From positions 1 through 64,000 of the forward strand of contig JAGDZR010000015.1 of NCBI GenBank assembly GCA_049115695.1: a stretch of 64,000 bases of DNA. Reading direction: 5' to 3'. This document shows, piece after piece, positions 49,693 through 60,997 of the stretch (positions are counted from its first letter, which is position 1; each line of letters opens with the position of its first letter). The stretch is from JAGDZR01 sp049115695 (GTDB taxonomy: Bacteria > Bacteroidota > Bacteroidia > Cytophagales > Cyclobacteriaceae). A program made the position numbers and the translations under genes. Below the pieces are notes generated by a model, which saw only the letters and a list, made by a program, of their open reading frames with translations, was not told the origin of the DNA and ran no database searches.

Positions 49693-50646
49693 ATGAGTCT
49701 GAAAATAGAAAATATAATAAAGTCTGTATTAATTGTTTCTATGACTTGTTGTGTACAACCTTCAGAATTATTAGGACAAGGTTGTAGTGATGCCGGCTTT
49801 TGTACAATGGGCGCCATGAGGCCGGATCAGGGCTATAGTAAAAAATTATCCATTCGCTTGAGGTCGATTGAATTCAGCCACTATCTTGGTAAGACTAGAT
49901 TTAAAGACCTTGTATTTAATTATACTACCGACTTTAATTTTGGGTTAAATGACAGAACAACAATCCAGGTAAAAATACCATATGTGTATGTTCAAGGAGT
50001 ACTAAAAGACACAAATGGAATTGGAGATTTATCTCTTAGTGCCACAAGGAATATAGTGGCCAACGAAAAGTATCAAGTTAATTTTACTCTAGGCACGAAA
50101 TTGCCAACAGGAAATTCTAATTTCGATTTGGACGGTAAACCTTTGCCCATGTACTATCAGGCGGGTTTGGGTACTTATGATATAATTGCTGGAATTTCCG
50201 TCATTTCTCGAGGGTGGTTATTAGCAGCCGGGTATCAGCAGGCACTTAATAGAAGCAATAATGATTTTTGGTGGACTGACTGGGAAAATCATGTAGATGA
50301 ACATAGCTCAGTGAAATATCGCCAGTCGAGGAGCCTAAATCGAGGAAAGGATATTATGTTTAGAGTGGAGAAGAATTTCAGATTTTCAAATTTTAACTTC
50401 AATGTGGGGTTATTACCTATATATAGAATTAACAAAGATGATATAATAAGTAGAAAGGGTGAGAAGTTAACCATTCCTCACACTGATGGCCTTGCCCTTT
50501 CTCTTTTAGTCGGTGGTGGCTATCAGTTTTCCGTTAAATCAGGTATTAAAATTATGAATGGCTTTCGTTTGGAACGAAGACCTCATAATCCCGATGGACT
50601 ATCCAGAGAATTTGTTTCAAATGTAGGATATGTTTATAGATTCTAA
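49693..50646 (+). CDS. Outer-membrane beta-barrel-like protein
   Basis: The 317-residue protein has a signal segment (about 8-29, ending near E-L-L-G-Q-G) and a mature part of alternating strands with frequent aromatic ends (F-N-Y-T-T-D-F-N-F-G-L-N-D-R-T-T), G-L-G-T-Y-D and a terminal Y-V-Y-R-F, the aromatic C-terminus of many outer-membrane barrels. It resembles transporter-like barrels of the MetA/phenol-degradation group. The last 17 bp overlap the TPR-CHAT gene, so the two are co-expressed. Confidence 0.62.
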   Translation: MSLKIENIIKSVLIVSMTCCVQPSELLGQGCSDAGFCTMGAMRPDQGYSKKLSIRLRSIEFSHYLGKTRFKDLVFNYTTDFNFGLNDRTTIQVKIPYVYVQGVLKDTNGIGDLSLSATRNIVANEKYQVNFTLGTKLPTGNSNFDLDGKPLPMYYQAGLGTYDIIAGISVISRGWLLAAGYQQALNRSNNDFWWTDWENHVDEHSSVKYRQSRSLNRGKDIMFRVEKNFRFSNFNFNVGLLPIYRINKDDIISRKGEKLTIPHTDGLALSLLVGGGYQFSVKSGIKIMNGFRLERRPHNPDGLSREFVSNVGYVYRF

Positions 50647-53398
50647 CTCTAGGCAGATTGCATTTTTTTTATTCCTTGCATTAGCCAGAGTTTCTTTTGG
50701 TCAGGATAATAGTACTTCAGGTTCGCAAAAACTAGCCGAAAGCCTATTTGACGATGGAAAATACCAAGCTGCAATAGAAGAATATGAGAGAGTTGCTTCT
50801 AGCTTTCACTCAGCCAAACAGCTTGATGATTACTGTATGTCCAAAATCAAGATAGCGGAATCTAATATTCGATTAGGAGATGCTGTTGTTGGTCTTGAGC
50901 TAGCTGAGAATACCTTGAATTTTATCGAATCCAATGAAATAGAAAACGCCAGTCTACTGGCTGAAACTTACAACGTAATCGGTGATGCCTACCTCAATCT
51001 AGGTCGAAATGATAGGGCATTAGAGTATCTCCAAAAATCTTTAGAAGAGTTTCAAGGAATTGGTAATGCTCAGTCGGCTGATCTGGCGAATTGTTATAAC
51101 GATTTGGGTGTTGTGTATTGGAATAATGGAAACAATCACCTGGCACTCCAATATCACCAAAACGCCCTTAATATCAGAAAGAAATTGGGAGAATCGTTCA
51201 AGGTTTATGAGGCGGATTCTTACAACAACATTGGGCTGGTATATTCAACTTACGATTATAAGAATGCAGCCAGTAATTTTCAAGAGGCACTGAAAATTTA
51301 TCAGGGTGAATTGGGTAAGAACAATCCCAAAGTGGCACTGGCATACAACAACCTGGCATTGGTGAGCAGAAGTCAGAAGAGGTACGATCAGGCTCTTTCA
51401 TACTTAGATGAGGTATTGAAGATATGGGAAGAAGTGTTTGAAGGAGAGCACCCCAATATGGCCTTTACATACCTGAGCATGGGCATAGTTCATGCCAATG
51501 ATGATAATTATGCTCAGGCGGTTGTGAGCCTTGAGAATGCACTGAAAACCTATCACATCCTGTATGGAGATAAACATCCGGAAATAGCTAATGTTTACAA
51601 TAACCTGGGTGGAGTTTACCTCGCAAAAGGGGATTTTGAGGAATCCATAGACTACTATCAAAAAGCCATATACGCCAATTTATACGATCAGGATTTGACG
51701 GATCGCTATACCAATCCAGAATTGTCAGGATACTATAATGCTGATCTTTTGTTGGTTTCATTGCAGGAAAAAGCGAAAGCGTTTGAAACCTATCATTATA
51801 ATAAAACACTCAAAATTAGAGATCTGAAAGTTTCACTTGAGTGTCTTGAACTGGCAGACAAACTGGTATCCAGAATTAGAAAAATCCGCTTGGGAGAAAA
51901 GGATAAATTGAGCCTGAGCGCAAAAGCATCAGAAATCTATGATGCTGGTGTCGAATTGTGCTATCGAATGAGCGAGGTAGTAATGAAACCTTCAGTCTAC
52001 CTGGAGAAGGCTTTTGATTTCGCAGAAAAAAGCAAGTCCTCAACATTATTATCGGCAATACAAGATACCAACGCCAAGCAATATGCCGGTATTCCTTCTG
52101 AGCTCTTGACCAAAGAAGGTAGCCTAAAGAATGACATTGCTTATCTGGAGAGAAAGTTGGCGGAAAACAGCGGAAGCGATCAGGAAAAAATATTCAAAAG
52201 TAGACTGCTTCAAACAAACAATGAATACAATGCTTTTATCCTAAACCTGGAGAAAGAGTACCCCAGGTATTATAATCTAAAATTCAATGAACAATATATT
52301 TCGTTAGCAGACCTGCAAAAGGCGCTCGATGATCAAACTGCATTCATTACACATTTTGTGACAGCAGAGAGAGTATATTGTTTTTACATCACTAATTCTA
52401 AATTGAAAGTATTTGATCAGCCTAAAATGGAGAAATATGACAATTATATTTCTGGAATGCGAAATTCTATCAAGTATGACAGTAAACAGCATTTTGTAAC
52501 AGCTGCAAGTGGTTTGTATGGACAACTTATGCCACCAAAAATACCATCAGTCATTCAAAGGCTTATTATCATTCCCGAAGGCAAGCTGGCTACTATACCT
52601 TTCGAGGCACTGATTTCCGAAATTCCTAAAGAAGAAGAGTTCGAATATCAGCAATTGCCATTTTTGGTGAAGCGATTCAATATCAGCTATGATAACTCAG
52701 CTACTTTGTTTGCTCAGCGCAAGACGGAGATTGAAAACTATGAAGGTGAAACAGAAGATATACTTCTTGTCGCCCCAGTAAATTTCAGTGACGAGTATTA
52801 TGCGAACATGTCTACAAGACTGAATGATCTTCCAGGTTCAAAGACTGAGATAGATGAGATTAAGATATTATTCAGTGCAAGAGAGCATAAAACCCATCTG
52901 TTGACTGAAGATAACGCTACAGAAATCAACCTGAAGAGCGAAGAGTTGCATCGCTATAAGTACCTTCATTTTGCAACCCATGGTATCGTGAATGAGTCGA
53001 AACCGGAGTTGTCCAGGATATTCTTGAGACCAACCTATAATGCCAGTGAGGACGGTAGCCTGTATTCAGGTGAAATTTATAATATAGATATCAACGCAGA
53101 TTTGGTGTGCTTGAGTGCATGCCAGACAGGCTTAGGCAAATTATCAAAAGGAGAGGGGTTGATTGGTTTGTCCAGGGCCCTGCTCTACGCTGGGGCAGAA
53201 AACCTTGTGGTTTCACTTTGGACAGTATCTGATGCCTCCACTTCCGAACTAATGATCGACTTCTACCGCAATCACTTATTCAGTTCTTCATACAATACTT
53301 TTAGTGGAGCGCTAAGGAAGTCAAAATTAAAACTGATCAATGACGAGCGATTCAGTAAGCCATACTACTGGGCCCCTTTTATTTTGATTGGGGAGTAG
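50630..53398 (+). CDS. Secreted TPR-CHAT protein (caspase-like peptidase fold)
   Basis: The 922-residue protein begins with a signal peptide (I-A-F-F-L-F-L-A-L-A-R-V-S-F-G-Q). Residues about 30-340 contain roughly eight tetratricopeptide repeats (ADLANCYNDLGVVYWNNGN is one). A helical linker follows, and a CHAT domain occupies about 620-922, with the catalytic-type dyad His784 in H-F-A-T-H-G and Cys831 in L-S-A-C-Q-T-G. CHAT domains are caspase-like proteases that can be toxic effectors in immunity, but TPR-CHAT proteins with signal peptides are also common in Bacteroidota as envelope proteins of unknown role. It overlaps the barrel gene by 17 bp. Confidence 0.88.
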   Translation: MFIDSNSRQIAFFLFLALARVSFGQDNSTSGSQKLAESLFDDGKYQAAIEEYERVASSFHSAKQLDDYCMSKIKIAESNIRLGDAVVGLELAENTLNFIESNEIENASLLAETYNVIGDAYLNLGRNDRALEYLQKSLEEFQGIGNAQSADLANCYNDLGVVYWNNGNNHLALQYHQNALNIRKKLGESFKVYEADSYNNIGLVYSTYDYKNAASNFQEALKIYQGELGKNNPKVALAYNNLALVSRSQKRYDQALSYLDEVLKIWEEVFEGEHPNMAFTYLSMGIVHANDDNYAQAVVSLENALKTYHILYGDKHPEIANVYNNLGGVYLAKGDFEESIDYYQKAIYANLYDQDLTDRYTNPELSGYYNADLLLVSLQEKAKAFETYHYNKTLKIRDLKVSLECLELADKLVSRIRKIRLGEKDKLSLSAKASEIYDAGVELCYRMSEVVMKPSVYLEKAFDFAEKSKSSTLLSAIQDTNAKQYAGIPSELLTKEGSLKNDIAYLERKLAENSGSDQEKIFKSRLLQTNNEYNAFILNLEKEYPRYYNLKFNEQYISLADLQKALDDQTAFITHFVTAERVYCFYITNSKLKVFDQPKMEKYDNYISGMRNSIKYDSKQHFVTAASGLYGQLMPPKIPSVIQRLIIIPEGKLATIPFEALISEIPKEEEFEYQQLPFLVKRFNISYDNSATLFAQRKTEIENYEGETEDILLVAPVNFSDEYYANMSTRLNDLPGSKTEIDEIKILFSAREHKTHLLTEDNATEINLKSEELHRYKYLHFATHGIVNESKPELSRIFLRPTYNASEDGSLYSGEIYNIDINADLVCLSACQTGLGKLSKGEGLIGLSRALLYAGAENLVVSLWTVSDASTSELMIDFYRNHLFSSSYNTFSGALRKSKLKLINDERFSKPYYWAPFILIGE

Positions 53399-53589
53399 AG
53401 GGGTATTTATATTTAAAATTGTGCATTTTTGAAAACTACAACCCAGATTAGAATTACTGTCTCATCAAATGTAGCAGATCCAATGTATGCGGTACGAGCT
53501 GCAAGTTCGCACCAGCGATGGGAAGACTTGAGCAAGTTGGATGTTAACTTTTATAGCCGAATCTCTTTAGCTGCCTTTCCCCCGCTCTG

Positions 53590-53691
53590 GGTGTAGAATT
53601 AACTAAAAGAAGACACTAAGTGTAGATTGAATCTACACTTTGATATTAAAATGATTAATGCTCATATTTGGGTGTAGTTACAAACTACACC
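53590..53691. repeat. Cluster of gtgtag/ctacac inverted repeats
   Basis: Between the CHAT gene and era are two hairpins with the same core: aagtgtagatt-g-aatctacactt (53618-53640, 11-bp arms) and ggtgtagtt-aca-aactacacc (53671-53691, 9-bp arms), plus a single gggtgtag near 53590. They may serve as terminators for the convergent genes or as binding sites. The rest of the 366-bp gap (53399-53764) holds no gene. Confidence 0.55.
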
Positions 53692-53764
53692 TAGAGTTGC
53701 AGTCTGCTCTAGAATTGGCATACACTTTAGGGTTTTAGCGGTGTTAAGAATGACCGTGGCGTAA

Positions 53765-54652
53765 TTAGTTCTTATACCCAAATCGCTTGAGTTGCCTTTC
53801 ACTTTTGCGCCAGTTTTCTTCCACTTTCACGAAGGTTTCCAGGAATATTTTCTTGCCAAAAAACTGCTCCATGGTCTTTCGTGCTTCAGTGCCCATTTTC
53901 TTTATAGCTTCTCCACCTTTGCCAATGACAATGCCTTTTTGCGTCTTTCGCTCTACAAAGATTTCAGCCCTTATTCTTATGATATCATCATCTTCCTTAA
54001 ATGATTCTATTTCCACCTCCGTACTGTAAGGCACTTCCTGCTTGTAGTTTTCGAATATTTTCTCTCTGATGATTTCTGCAGCAAAGAATTTTTCTGGCTT
54101 GTCTGTTAGAGTGTCTTCAGGGAAGTAAGGAGGATGTACAGGTAACTTCGATTGAATTGATTCTAGCAGCGGGTTGATGTTTTCATTTTTTAAAGCTGAT
54201 ACAGGAATTATCTCCTTATCCGGCATGATCAACTCCCAATAGTCTGTTTTATCCTTCAGTCGGCTACCCTCATTTAGGTCCGTTTTATTCATCACAAGGA
54301 TAACAGGTGTATCTATTTCATTGAGGATATCTATGATGGGCTCGTTTTCATACTTATCCATCAAATCGACAACAAAAAGTATGATGTCTGCATCCGCAAG
54401 GGATTCATTCACAAACTTCATCATCGATTTATGAAGTTCGTATTCAGGTTCCAATATGCCGGGAGTGTCTGAGTATACTATCTGAAAATCCTTACCGGAC
54501 AGGATACCCATAATTCTATGTCGAGTCGTTTGGGCTTTTGAAGTGATGATGGATAAATCTTCTCCGACCAGGGCGTTCAAAAGTGTGGATTTTCCTACGT
54601 TGGGTTTGCCAATTATACTTACGAAACCGGATTTAAAATCTGTATTATGCAT
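53765..54652 (-). CDS. era: GTPase Era
   Basis: The 295-residue protein has the complete Era organisation: G1 G-K-P-N-V-G-K-S, switch region S-K-A-Q-T-T-R-H-R, G3 D-T-P-G, G4 N-K-T-D, and a C-terminal KH domain with G-K-G-G-E-A-I-K-K-M-G. Era binds 16S rRNA 3' end and assists 30S assembly. It is a housekeeping gene on the host chromosome, adjacent to the initiator tRNA that serves as attachment site for the next element. Confidence 0.97.
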   Translation of the reverse strand: MHNTDFKSGFVSIIGKPNVGKSTLLNALVGEDLSIITSKAQTTRHRIMGILSGKDFQIVYSDTPGILEPEYELHKSMMKFVNESLADADIILFVVDLMDKYENEPIIDILNEIDTPVILVMNKTDLNEGSRLKDKTDYWELIMPDKEIIPVSALKNENINPLLESIQSKLPVHPPYFPEDTLTDKPEKFFAAEIIREKIFENYKQEVPYSTEVEIESFKEDDDIIRIRAEIFVERKTQKGIVIGKGGEAIKKMGTEARKTMEQFFGKKIFLETFVKVEENWRKSERQLKRFGYKN

Positions 54653-54759
54653 TTGTTAAATTAAAGTTCAAAGGTACTTGTTTTTTAATCTATAGCCTTC
54701 TAGCTTTGCATTGCATTTAGCACAAAAAGAACGTTTTTTGATTGTCTAAATGAATATAT

Positions 54760-56438
<1,679 letters not shown>

Positions 56439-56676
56439 AGATTGCTTGTTTAACAAAAATTTCTGCAAGTTGATGATACTGATCAACTATATGCTGGAGC
56501 TGTTGATCAGTCAATCCCTTGTAGGGTTCTTTTTCTCTTAATTTTTCAATAGATAGTCTTTTTCCTTTGGGTTCTTCTTGTTCCGTTACTACTTTCATTG
56601 TTGAACTGTAACAACAATGCTCCAAGTCTTTCGGTAGCTCTGTTAGGTATGTGATTTGCTTGAAAGTTTTTCATAG

Positions 56677-57510
56677 CTAAAATTTCTTTTTTCTAGTTCG
56701 GCGGATTGAAACGACACTTCCAGCCACTTGTTTAAGTTCCACATCCTGAAAGCTTCCTTGCTTGAGAATATCAACCAATCTTTCCTTCACTTGCAAGTTT
56801 TCAATCCCCTCTATCAGCTCTATTTCCCCGTCCTTTAGTCGCACCTTTACGGACTGGTAGTTGGCATTTCTAAGCTCCTTTATCAACTCCCACTCTTCGT
56901 GTTTTAAGCTGTGCTTGTGCCTGGAGAAATAGATAGGATCAACTTCGAAAATGCTGGGAAAATGTTTCTTCATAGCTTTGCTAAGGCTAACGATCAAATG
57001 ATCGCTTGAGCCTTCATCTTCACAAGAAGCGAGATAGTCTTCATCTGATACTATTTTCACATCTCCATTTGAGTAGATTTTTAGAAATACCGGAATGTGT
57101 TTTGTCATTGTTTTCCAGATAAAATACTCCAGAATTGAATGCTCAGAGCCTTCCCCAAACCTCAATTGGTTTCCGATCAAAACTATTGTAGGTAGTGGAA
57201 GTCCAAAGTTTCTCATTGAATCAATACAGCTTATCCATAACAATTCTATCATACCAAATTCTCTCCAACCTTTCTTTCCATTTGTTTTCGTACCGCGATC
57301 TGTTGTGAAAGCACCAACACTTTCCCAGTGATTTATAGTGCGGTAACCATAAGTTGAGCTTTTCAACCTGAATTTTCGTTCATTGAGCAACTTCCTTATA
57401 TCTAAATGCTCATCTTGGCTGAAATAGTTTACAACCTCTTCAATTTCAGATTTTGAGAAGTAGGTTAATGCTTCAGCAGCTTCTATTAACGATTTTCCTT
57501 TGCTATTCAT
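56677..57510 (-). CDS. MerR-like DNA-binding regulator
   Basis: The 277-residue protein has a winged helix region at about residues 50-115: Y-G-Y-R-T-I-N-H-W-E-S-V-G-A-F, then G-W-R-E-F-G-M-I-E-L-L-W and L-P-L-P-T-I, close to the MerR pattern (R-x-W-E-x-x-G, F-x-x-x-D-x-x-x-I). The C-terminal 150 residues are not recognised. A 26-bp perfect palindrome lies 9 bp upstream of its start (57519-57544), which suggests autoregulation. It lies in a leftward group with the XRE gene and the recombinase. Confidence 0.68.
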   Translation of the reverse strand: MNSKGKSLIEAAEALTYFSKSEIEEVVNYFSQDEHLDIRKLLNERKFRLKSSTYGYRTINHWESVGAFTTDRGTKTNGKKGWREFGMIELLWISCIDSMRNFGLPLPTIVLIGNQLRFGEGSEHSILEYFIWKTMTKHIPVFLKIYSNGDVKIVSDEDYLASCEDEGSSDHLIVSLSKAMKKHFPSIFEVDPIYFSRHKHSLKHEEWELIKELRNANYQSVKVRLKDGEIELIEGIENLQVKERLVDILKQGSFQDVELKQVAGSVVSIRRTRKKKF

Positions 57511-57518
57511 TTGCGCAA

Positions 57519-57544
57519 AAAATTATACGTTAACGTATAATTTT
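57519..57544. promoter_or_regulatory. 26-bp perfect palindrome (operator)
   Basis: Arms aaaattatacgtt (57519-57531) and aacgtataatttt (57532-57544) form an uninterrupted palindrome directly before the MerR-like gene. The core tatacgttaacgtata is GC-poor but fully symmetric, which is unlikely to be chance. Confidence 0.8.
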
Positions 57545-57595
57545 GGTTGTGATACTATTTCATTGCTGTCCTCTCGCATTGTTAGTGATAAATGT

Positions 57596-58303
57596 TTATT
57601 TAAGAGTATCTAATAATTTTTGAACAAGTTTGTCCTTTGTGCTTCTTTCTAGTCTCAGATCATTAAAAATTACATTAAAATTGTCCCTTGCTTGCCTATT
57701 TTCTTCCATATAAAATTCTGTGATTTTTTTAAGCTCTTCAGTTTTGTCTTTTAAGCTCTCCTCTAAACTTTGACAAGTTGATATAATTCGGGCAAGTTCA
57801 TCACTCATTTCTTCTCTATACTCCACTGGTATCTTGTTGATCAGCTCTTGTGCATGATGAAAATGGTAGTGTGTATCGCTAGAGCTAGAAATATTATCCC
57901 TGGAATAATTGCCTGAAAAATCGCCAGACGTAACGATGCCAGTGGAGTTTTGACCCGAATTCGTTTGTTCTATGTTCGGTCTACTAATTAGTTGTCCGTC
58001 ATTGATCATTTTTAGGTTCTCCTCGCTAAATTGATCAGGATTGTAATTAAGAGTGATATTTTCATATAGGAAGAAATCAAAAGCTACTCCTGTAAGCACA
58101 CAGAGCTTCTTAACTTGCTCTGCGGACGGCTCTTTAAGCCCTGTTCGGATTTTGGAAATACCATCCTTATCGTTGAGGATTATAGCGCTCAATGCCGTCT
58201 GAGTTGCCGGTTTTCGACCTGACTCCTTATTGAGCCTTATTACCGTATCGACTACCTCAATAAACCTGGATCTTGTTCTATTCTCTTCGGTCTCAGTTTT
58301 CAT
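57596..58303 (-). CDS. XRE-family phage-type repressor
   Basis: The 235-residue protein has an XRE-like helix-turn-helix at about residues 15-70 (P-A-T-Q-T-A-L-S-A-I-I, then G-I-S-K-I-R-T-G-L-K-E-P-S) and a C-terminal coiled coil (about 165-235). Between them is a Ser/Asn-rich linker (SSGDFSGNYSRDN-like). It faces the divergent gene set at 58493 with a 189-bp control region, as does a lysogeny repressor. No peptidase domain (LexA-like) is seen, so induction would need another factor. Confidence 0.72.
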   Translation of the reverse strand: MKTETEENRTRSRFIEVVDTVIRLNKESGRKPATQTALSAIILNDKDGISKIRTGLKEPSAEQVKKLCVLTGVAFDFFLYENITLNYNPDQFSEENLKMINDGQLISRPNIEQTNSGQNSTGIVTSGDFSGNYSRDNISSSSDTHYHFHHAQELINKIPVEYREEMSDELARIISTCQSLEESLKDKTEELKKITEFYMEENRQARDNFNVIFNDLRLERSTKDKLVQKLLDTLK

Positions 58304-58492
58304 TTTTCTTAAGTTAAAGCAGATTTTTTTTCAAAGTTAAGTGATAATAGCTTGCAACGGTCATTAATACAAGTACTTAAGTAGCTGTTCCGACTTTTAC
58401 ACTTCTTTTCATCTGATTTTACAATTCCTTTCCGGCAAATTTAACTAAACTCAACACACTTATTAATTTTTATTCATAATTATTTTAAAATT
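58304..58492. promoter_or_regulatory. Divergent control region of the second element
   Basis: The 189-bp gap between the XRE repressor gene and the plus-strand gene set contains the dyad tacttaagta (58374-58383) and several cttaagt/acttaag-like half sites (near 58308 and 58330). These are candidates for repressor binding. No strong promoter consensus was found. Confidence 0.4.
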
Positions 58493-58861
58493 ATGAATAA
58501 AATACCATCCTTTGTCTCATTGAAAGCTCCTAAACACATGAATTTAGAGCTTATCAGGAACACTTATGGACATTTAATCATAATTAAAGGGATGTATCAA
58601 AAACACGAAATAGAAAAACTTCGAGACCAAATGCTCAAACATCTGGGGAAGAATTTCATTAGCCTCATTGTAGAGAGAACGGGGTTAACCCGACCTACGG
58701 TCACTAAGTTCATGAAGTCTGAATATGTAATGCTTCTTAACCAACATTTGATTTACAGGACTTGTATCAAAATGATATCTGAAGAGCAGAAACTACATAA
58801 AAGCTTAGTTCGGAGTTTCAATAAGGTGGCGGACTCTACTTCTGCAGACCAGCAACATTGA
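58493..58861 (+). CDS. Helix-turn-helix protein (Cro-like position)
   Basis: The 122-residue protein has a helix-turn-helix-like stretch at about residues 62-85 (I-S-L-I-V-E-R-T-G-L-T-R-P-T-V-T-K-F) with a basic neighbourhood. It is the first gene divergent from the XRE repressor, the usual place of a Cro or early activator. It is followed after 6 bp by another small DNA-binding-type gene. The Met at residue 16 is an alternative start. Confidence 0.6.
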   Translation: MNKIPSFVSLKAPKHMNLELIRNTYGHLIIIKGMYQKHEIEKLRDQMLKHLGKNFISLIVERTGLTRPTVTKFMKSEYVMLLNQHLIYRTCIKMISEEQKLHKSLVRSFNKVADSTSADQQH

Positions 58862-58867
58862 TCAATC

Positions 58868-59122
58868 ATGTGTGGAACAAAGGGTATTGAAAATCAGTCG
58901 GAATTAAGGGTTTTTGTTGGTACATCATGCGAAGGAGCAAAGAGCTTGGAATCTAATTGGATTGATCAGAATGAAACCATGAAAATTCTGAAAATAGATG
59001 GTAGTCGTGAGTTTAAGGAATTCTTTATGAAAGCCAAAGATTCTGGTTTGATATACTCTTCAAGTGAGTACACTTATGCTTTTTTTCGACCCAGCCTTGA
59101 AAAATTTAAGCAACAGATTTAA
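58868..59122 (+). CDS. Small HTH_17-like protein
   Basis: The 84-residue protein contains N-W-I-D-Q-N-E-T-M-K-I-L-K-I-D and F-F-M-K-A-K-D-S-G-L-I, resembling the winged module of excisionase-type proteins and the gene at 25269. It lies 6 bp after the previous gene. It might be the directionality factor for the serine recombinase or a local regulator. The similarity is visible but short. Confidence 0.55.
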   Translation: MCGTKGIENQSELRVFVGTSCEGAKSLESNWIDQNETMKILKIDGSREFKEFFMKAKDSGLIYSSSEYTYAFFRPSLEKFKQQI

Positions 59123-59238
59123 AAATCATGATTCATTCGATGATCTCACCTGATGCTCTCTGATAAAAAATTGGAAGACAAGCTCTTTTAAGCAATTACG
59201 GAATTCAATAATTGTCAATCTAAATCTATCTCAAAAGA

Positions 59239-60486
59239 ATGGTTATACACTATAGCACAGCGTTTAAGGCGCTAGATGATTACGTGAAAGCTTTTAATCA
59301 AGGAACGGATCGAGTTTCATACCAATTAAGGCAGAGTGTGGTTTCTACTGCCAAGGAATTAATAAGACTATATGGGGTCTCACTTTTAAAAGAAAGCTCA
59401 ATAGATACTGATTTAACGGGTGATCTCCCTTCGCTGAAAACCAATAACGTACAGCTCGCTGTATTGAGCAATTCTAGTGCTCGGACTGCACAGAGACATA
59501 TCAATAGACTTCTGGAGGCAGGTATAATCACTAAGAAGATCTGGCACGGATCAAATGCTAGTTATGAGCTGTGGATAAACCCACATATTCTGTTAGCAAA
59601 GGTGAAAAAAGGAGTTAATGATCTCAAATCTCAAGCAAAAAATGCTATTGAAAAAACAGCTCTAAAGTTCAGCAATAGCACTTTTAATATGGACAAAAGT
59701 ACAAATTGTCCTCATACAGATTCATGTAACACTACTAGAGACTATAATCTAATAATAGGAGTGGAAAAGACTGGTGACTCTTTTCAAAGGCGTGAGCAAA
59801 AGCTCACAGAGTTTTCGAATTCGGGAGACTATACGGGGGACTTTACTGGAGACGCAGGGGAAAAAGTTGCGAAAAAAATTGAAGATGCAGGGGGAAAAGA
59901 GCGGCACATTACGGCCAATATTCAAAACGGAGAGATGAATGCCTCCCGAGATCAGGCTCGTGCCGCTTCCCTTTCCCTTTATGCAAATATGCTGTGGGAT
60001 TTATCTGTTAAAATGCTGTATCGGGGACGATCCCTTAGCGCATGGCAGCAGGAGAATGCCAAAAAGCTAATTTTTAAGCTTTATGAACCAGTACCAACGC
60101 ATAACCTTGGAACCATTCACAATCACTATGCTGCAAGAATTGCTTGGCAAGCAGCTTGCATTGAGAGAAAACCCGAGGAGCGGTACGTTCTGCTTCCTCA
60201 CAACTATTTTGACACTTCCAATCCACATGGCTTTGTAGGTACAAAAGCTCCTTTTCTAAAGGAAGAACAAAGAAAAAAACACCTGCGGAACAAACTTATT
60301 ACTGACCAGCAAATAAGAAGATATACAGCTAACCTCAAGCGGCCTATTCATCTGCAAGAGTCATTAACAACTCTTTTCAGACAATGTGAACAGCGCATCT
60401 CCAAGCTGAAGGATACGAGGCTGCTTAGATTTTTCTATGCTTCAGTGCTCGATAAAGAAACTATGAATCAACTATACAAGGATTAA
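59239..60486 (+). CDS. Winged-helix protein, possible replication initiator
   Basis: The 415-residue protein has an N-terminal winged-helix region (about 25-115), with V-Q-L-A-V-L-S-N-S-S-A-R-T-A-Q-R-H-I-N-R-L-L-E-A-G-I-I. This pattern is seen in helix-turn-helix domains of phage or plasmid replication proteins. A low-complexity linker (about 140-230) joins a C-terminal helical domain with L-W-D-L-S-V-K-M-L-Y. No ATPase motif is seen. Genes of this type in Bacteroidota elements often start the plus-strand replication group; the role is inferred. The next gene starts 1 bp after its stop. Confidence 0.55.
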   Translation: MVIHYSTAFKALDDYVKAFNQGTDRVSYQLRQSVVSTAKELIRLYGVSLLKESSIDTDLTGDLPSLKTNNVQLAVLSNSSARTAQRHINRLLEAGIITKKIWHGSNASYELWINPHILLAKVKKGVNDLKSQAKNAIEKTALKFSNSTFNMDKSTNCPHTDSCNTTRDYNLIIGVEKTGDSFQRREQKLTEFSNSGDYTGDFTGDAGEKVAKKIEDAGGKERHITANIQNGEMNASRDQARAASLSLYANMLWDLSVKMLYRGRSLSAWQQENAKKLIFKLYEPVPTHNLGTIHNHYAARIAWQAACIERKPEERYVLLPHNYFDTSNPHGFVGTKAPFLKEEQRKKHLRNKLITDQQIRRYTANLKRPIHLQESLTTLFRQCEQRISKLKDTRLLRFFYASVLDKETMNQLYKD

Positions 60487-60487
60487 G

Positions 60488-60997
60488 ATGATACGAAAAA
60501 GTAAACGTAAACTAGGCAAGTCTGTAGGCGGCAGAGACATAAAATCTGAGATCAGATCGTACATGAAGAAGGTTAAGGTAGAGCTTTTTGGGTATGAAAA
60601 AATAGTAACAGAAAGTGTTGGTAAGTTCATCGAAGGAGAAGCTGTACAACTTCAAGTTCTATCTAATCAGGTAAGTGTGAACATAACACAGCCAAATGCA
60701 ACGATTCGGGTCTTTCTGCACGCTAATGGGCAAATGCAACGAGAATTGACGATGTATGAGCTGATTACCTTTTTCGTTGGTTCTGAAACGGCATCATTTC
60801 CTCAAGTAGTCGTCAAAGTAACCACCGGAATAAAAGCCTTTATTACTGATTATACTTCCCGCAGGAGTATTGATAGTTCTGAACTCCTAGTGTGTATCAA
60901 ATTCACAAATGATCGAATAGTTGTTCAAAGTTTCAGTCAAACTGGCCTTATAGAAGAATTACCTGTTTCGGATCTCATAGACTTTTTCAATAAATGA
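60488..60997 (+). CDS. Hypothetical protein
   Basis: A 169-residue protein with a basic N-terminus (IRKSKRKLGKSVGGRD) and a beta-rich remainder (VQLQVLSNQVSVNITQPNAT). No signal peptide or recognised domain. It starts 1 bp after the winged-helix gene and overlaps the next gene by 4 bp, so it is part of one operon. Possibly a DNA- or partner-binding accessory protein; I do not recognise it. Confidence 0.55.
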   Translation: MIRKSKRKLGKSVGGRDIKSEIRSYMKKVKVELFGYEKIVTESVGKFIEGEAVQLQVLSNQVSVNITQPNATIRVFLHANGQMQRELTMYELITFFVGSETASFPQVVVKVTTGIKAFITDYTSRRSIDSSELLVCIKFTNDRIVVQSFSQTGLIEELPVSDLIDFFNK

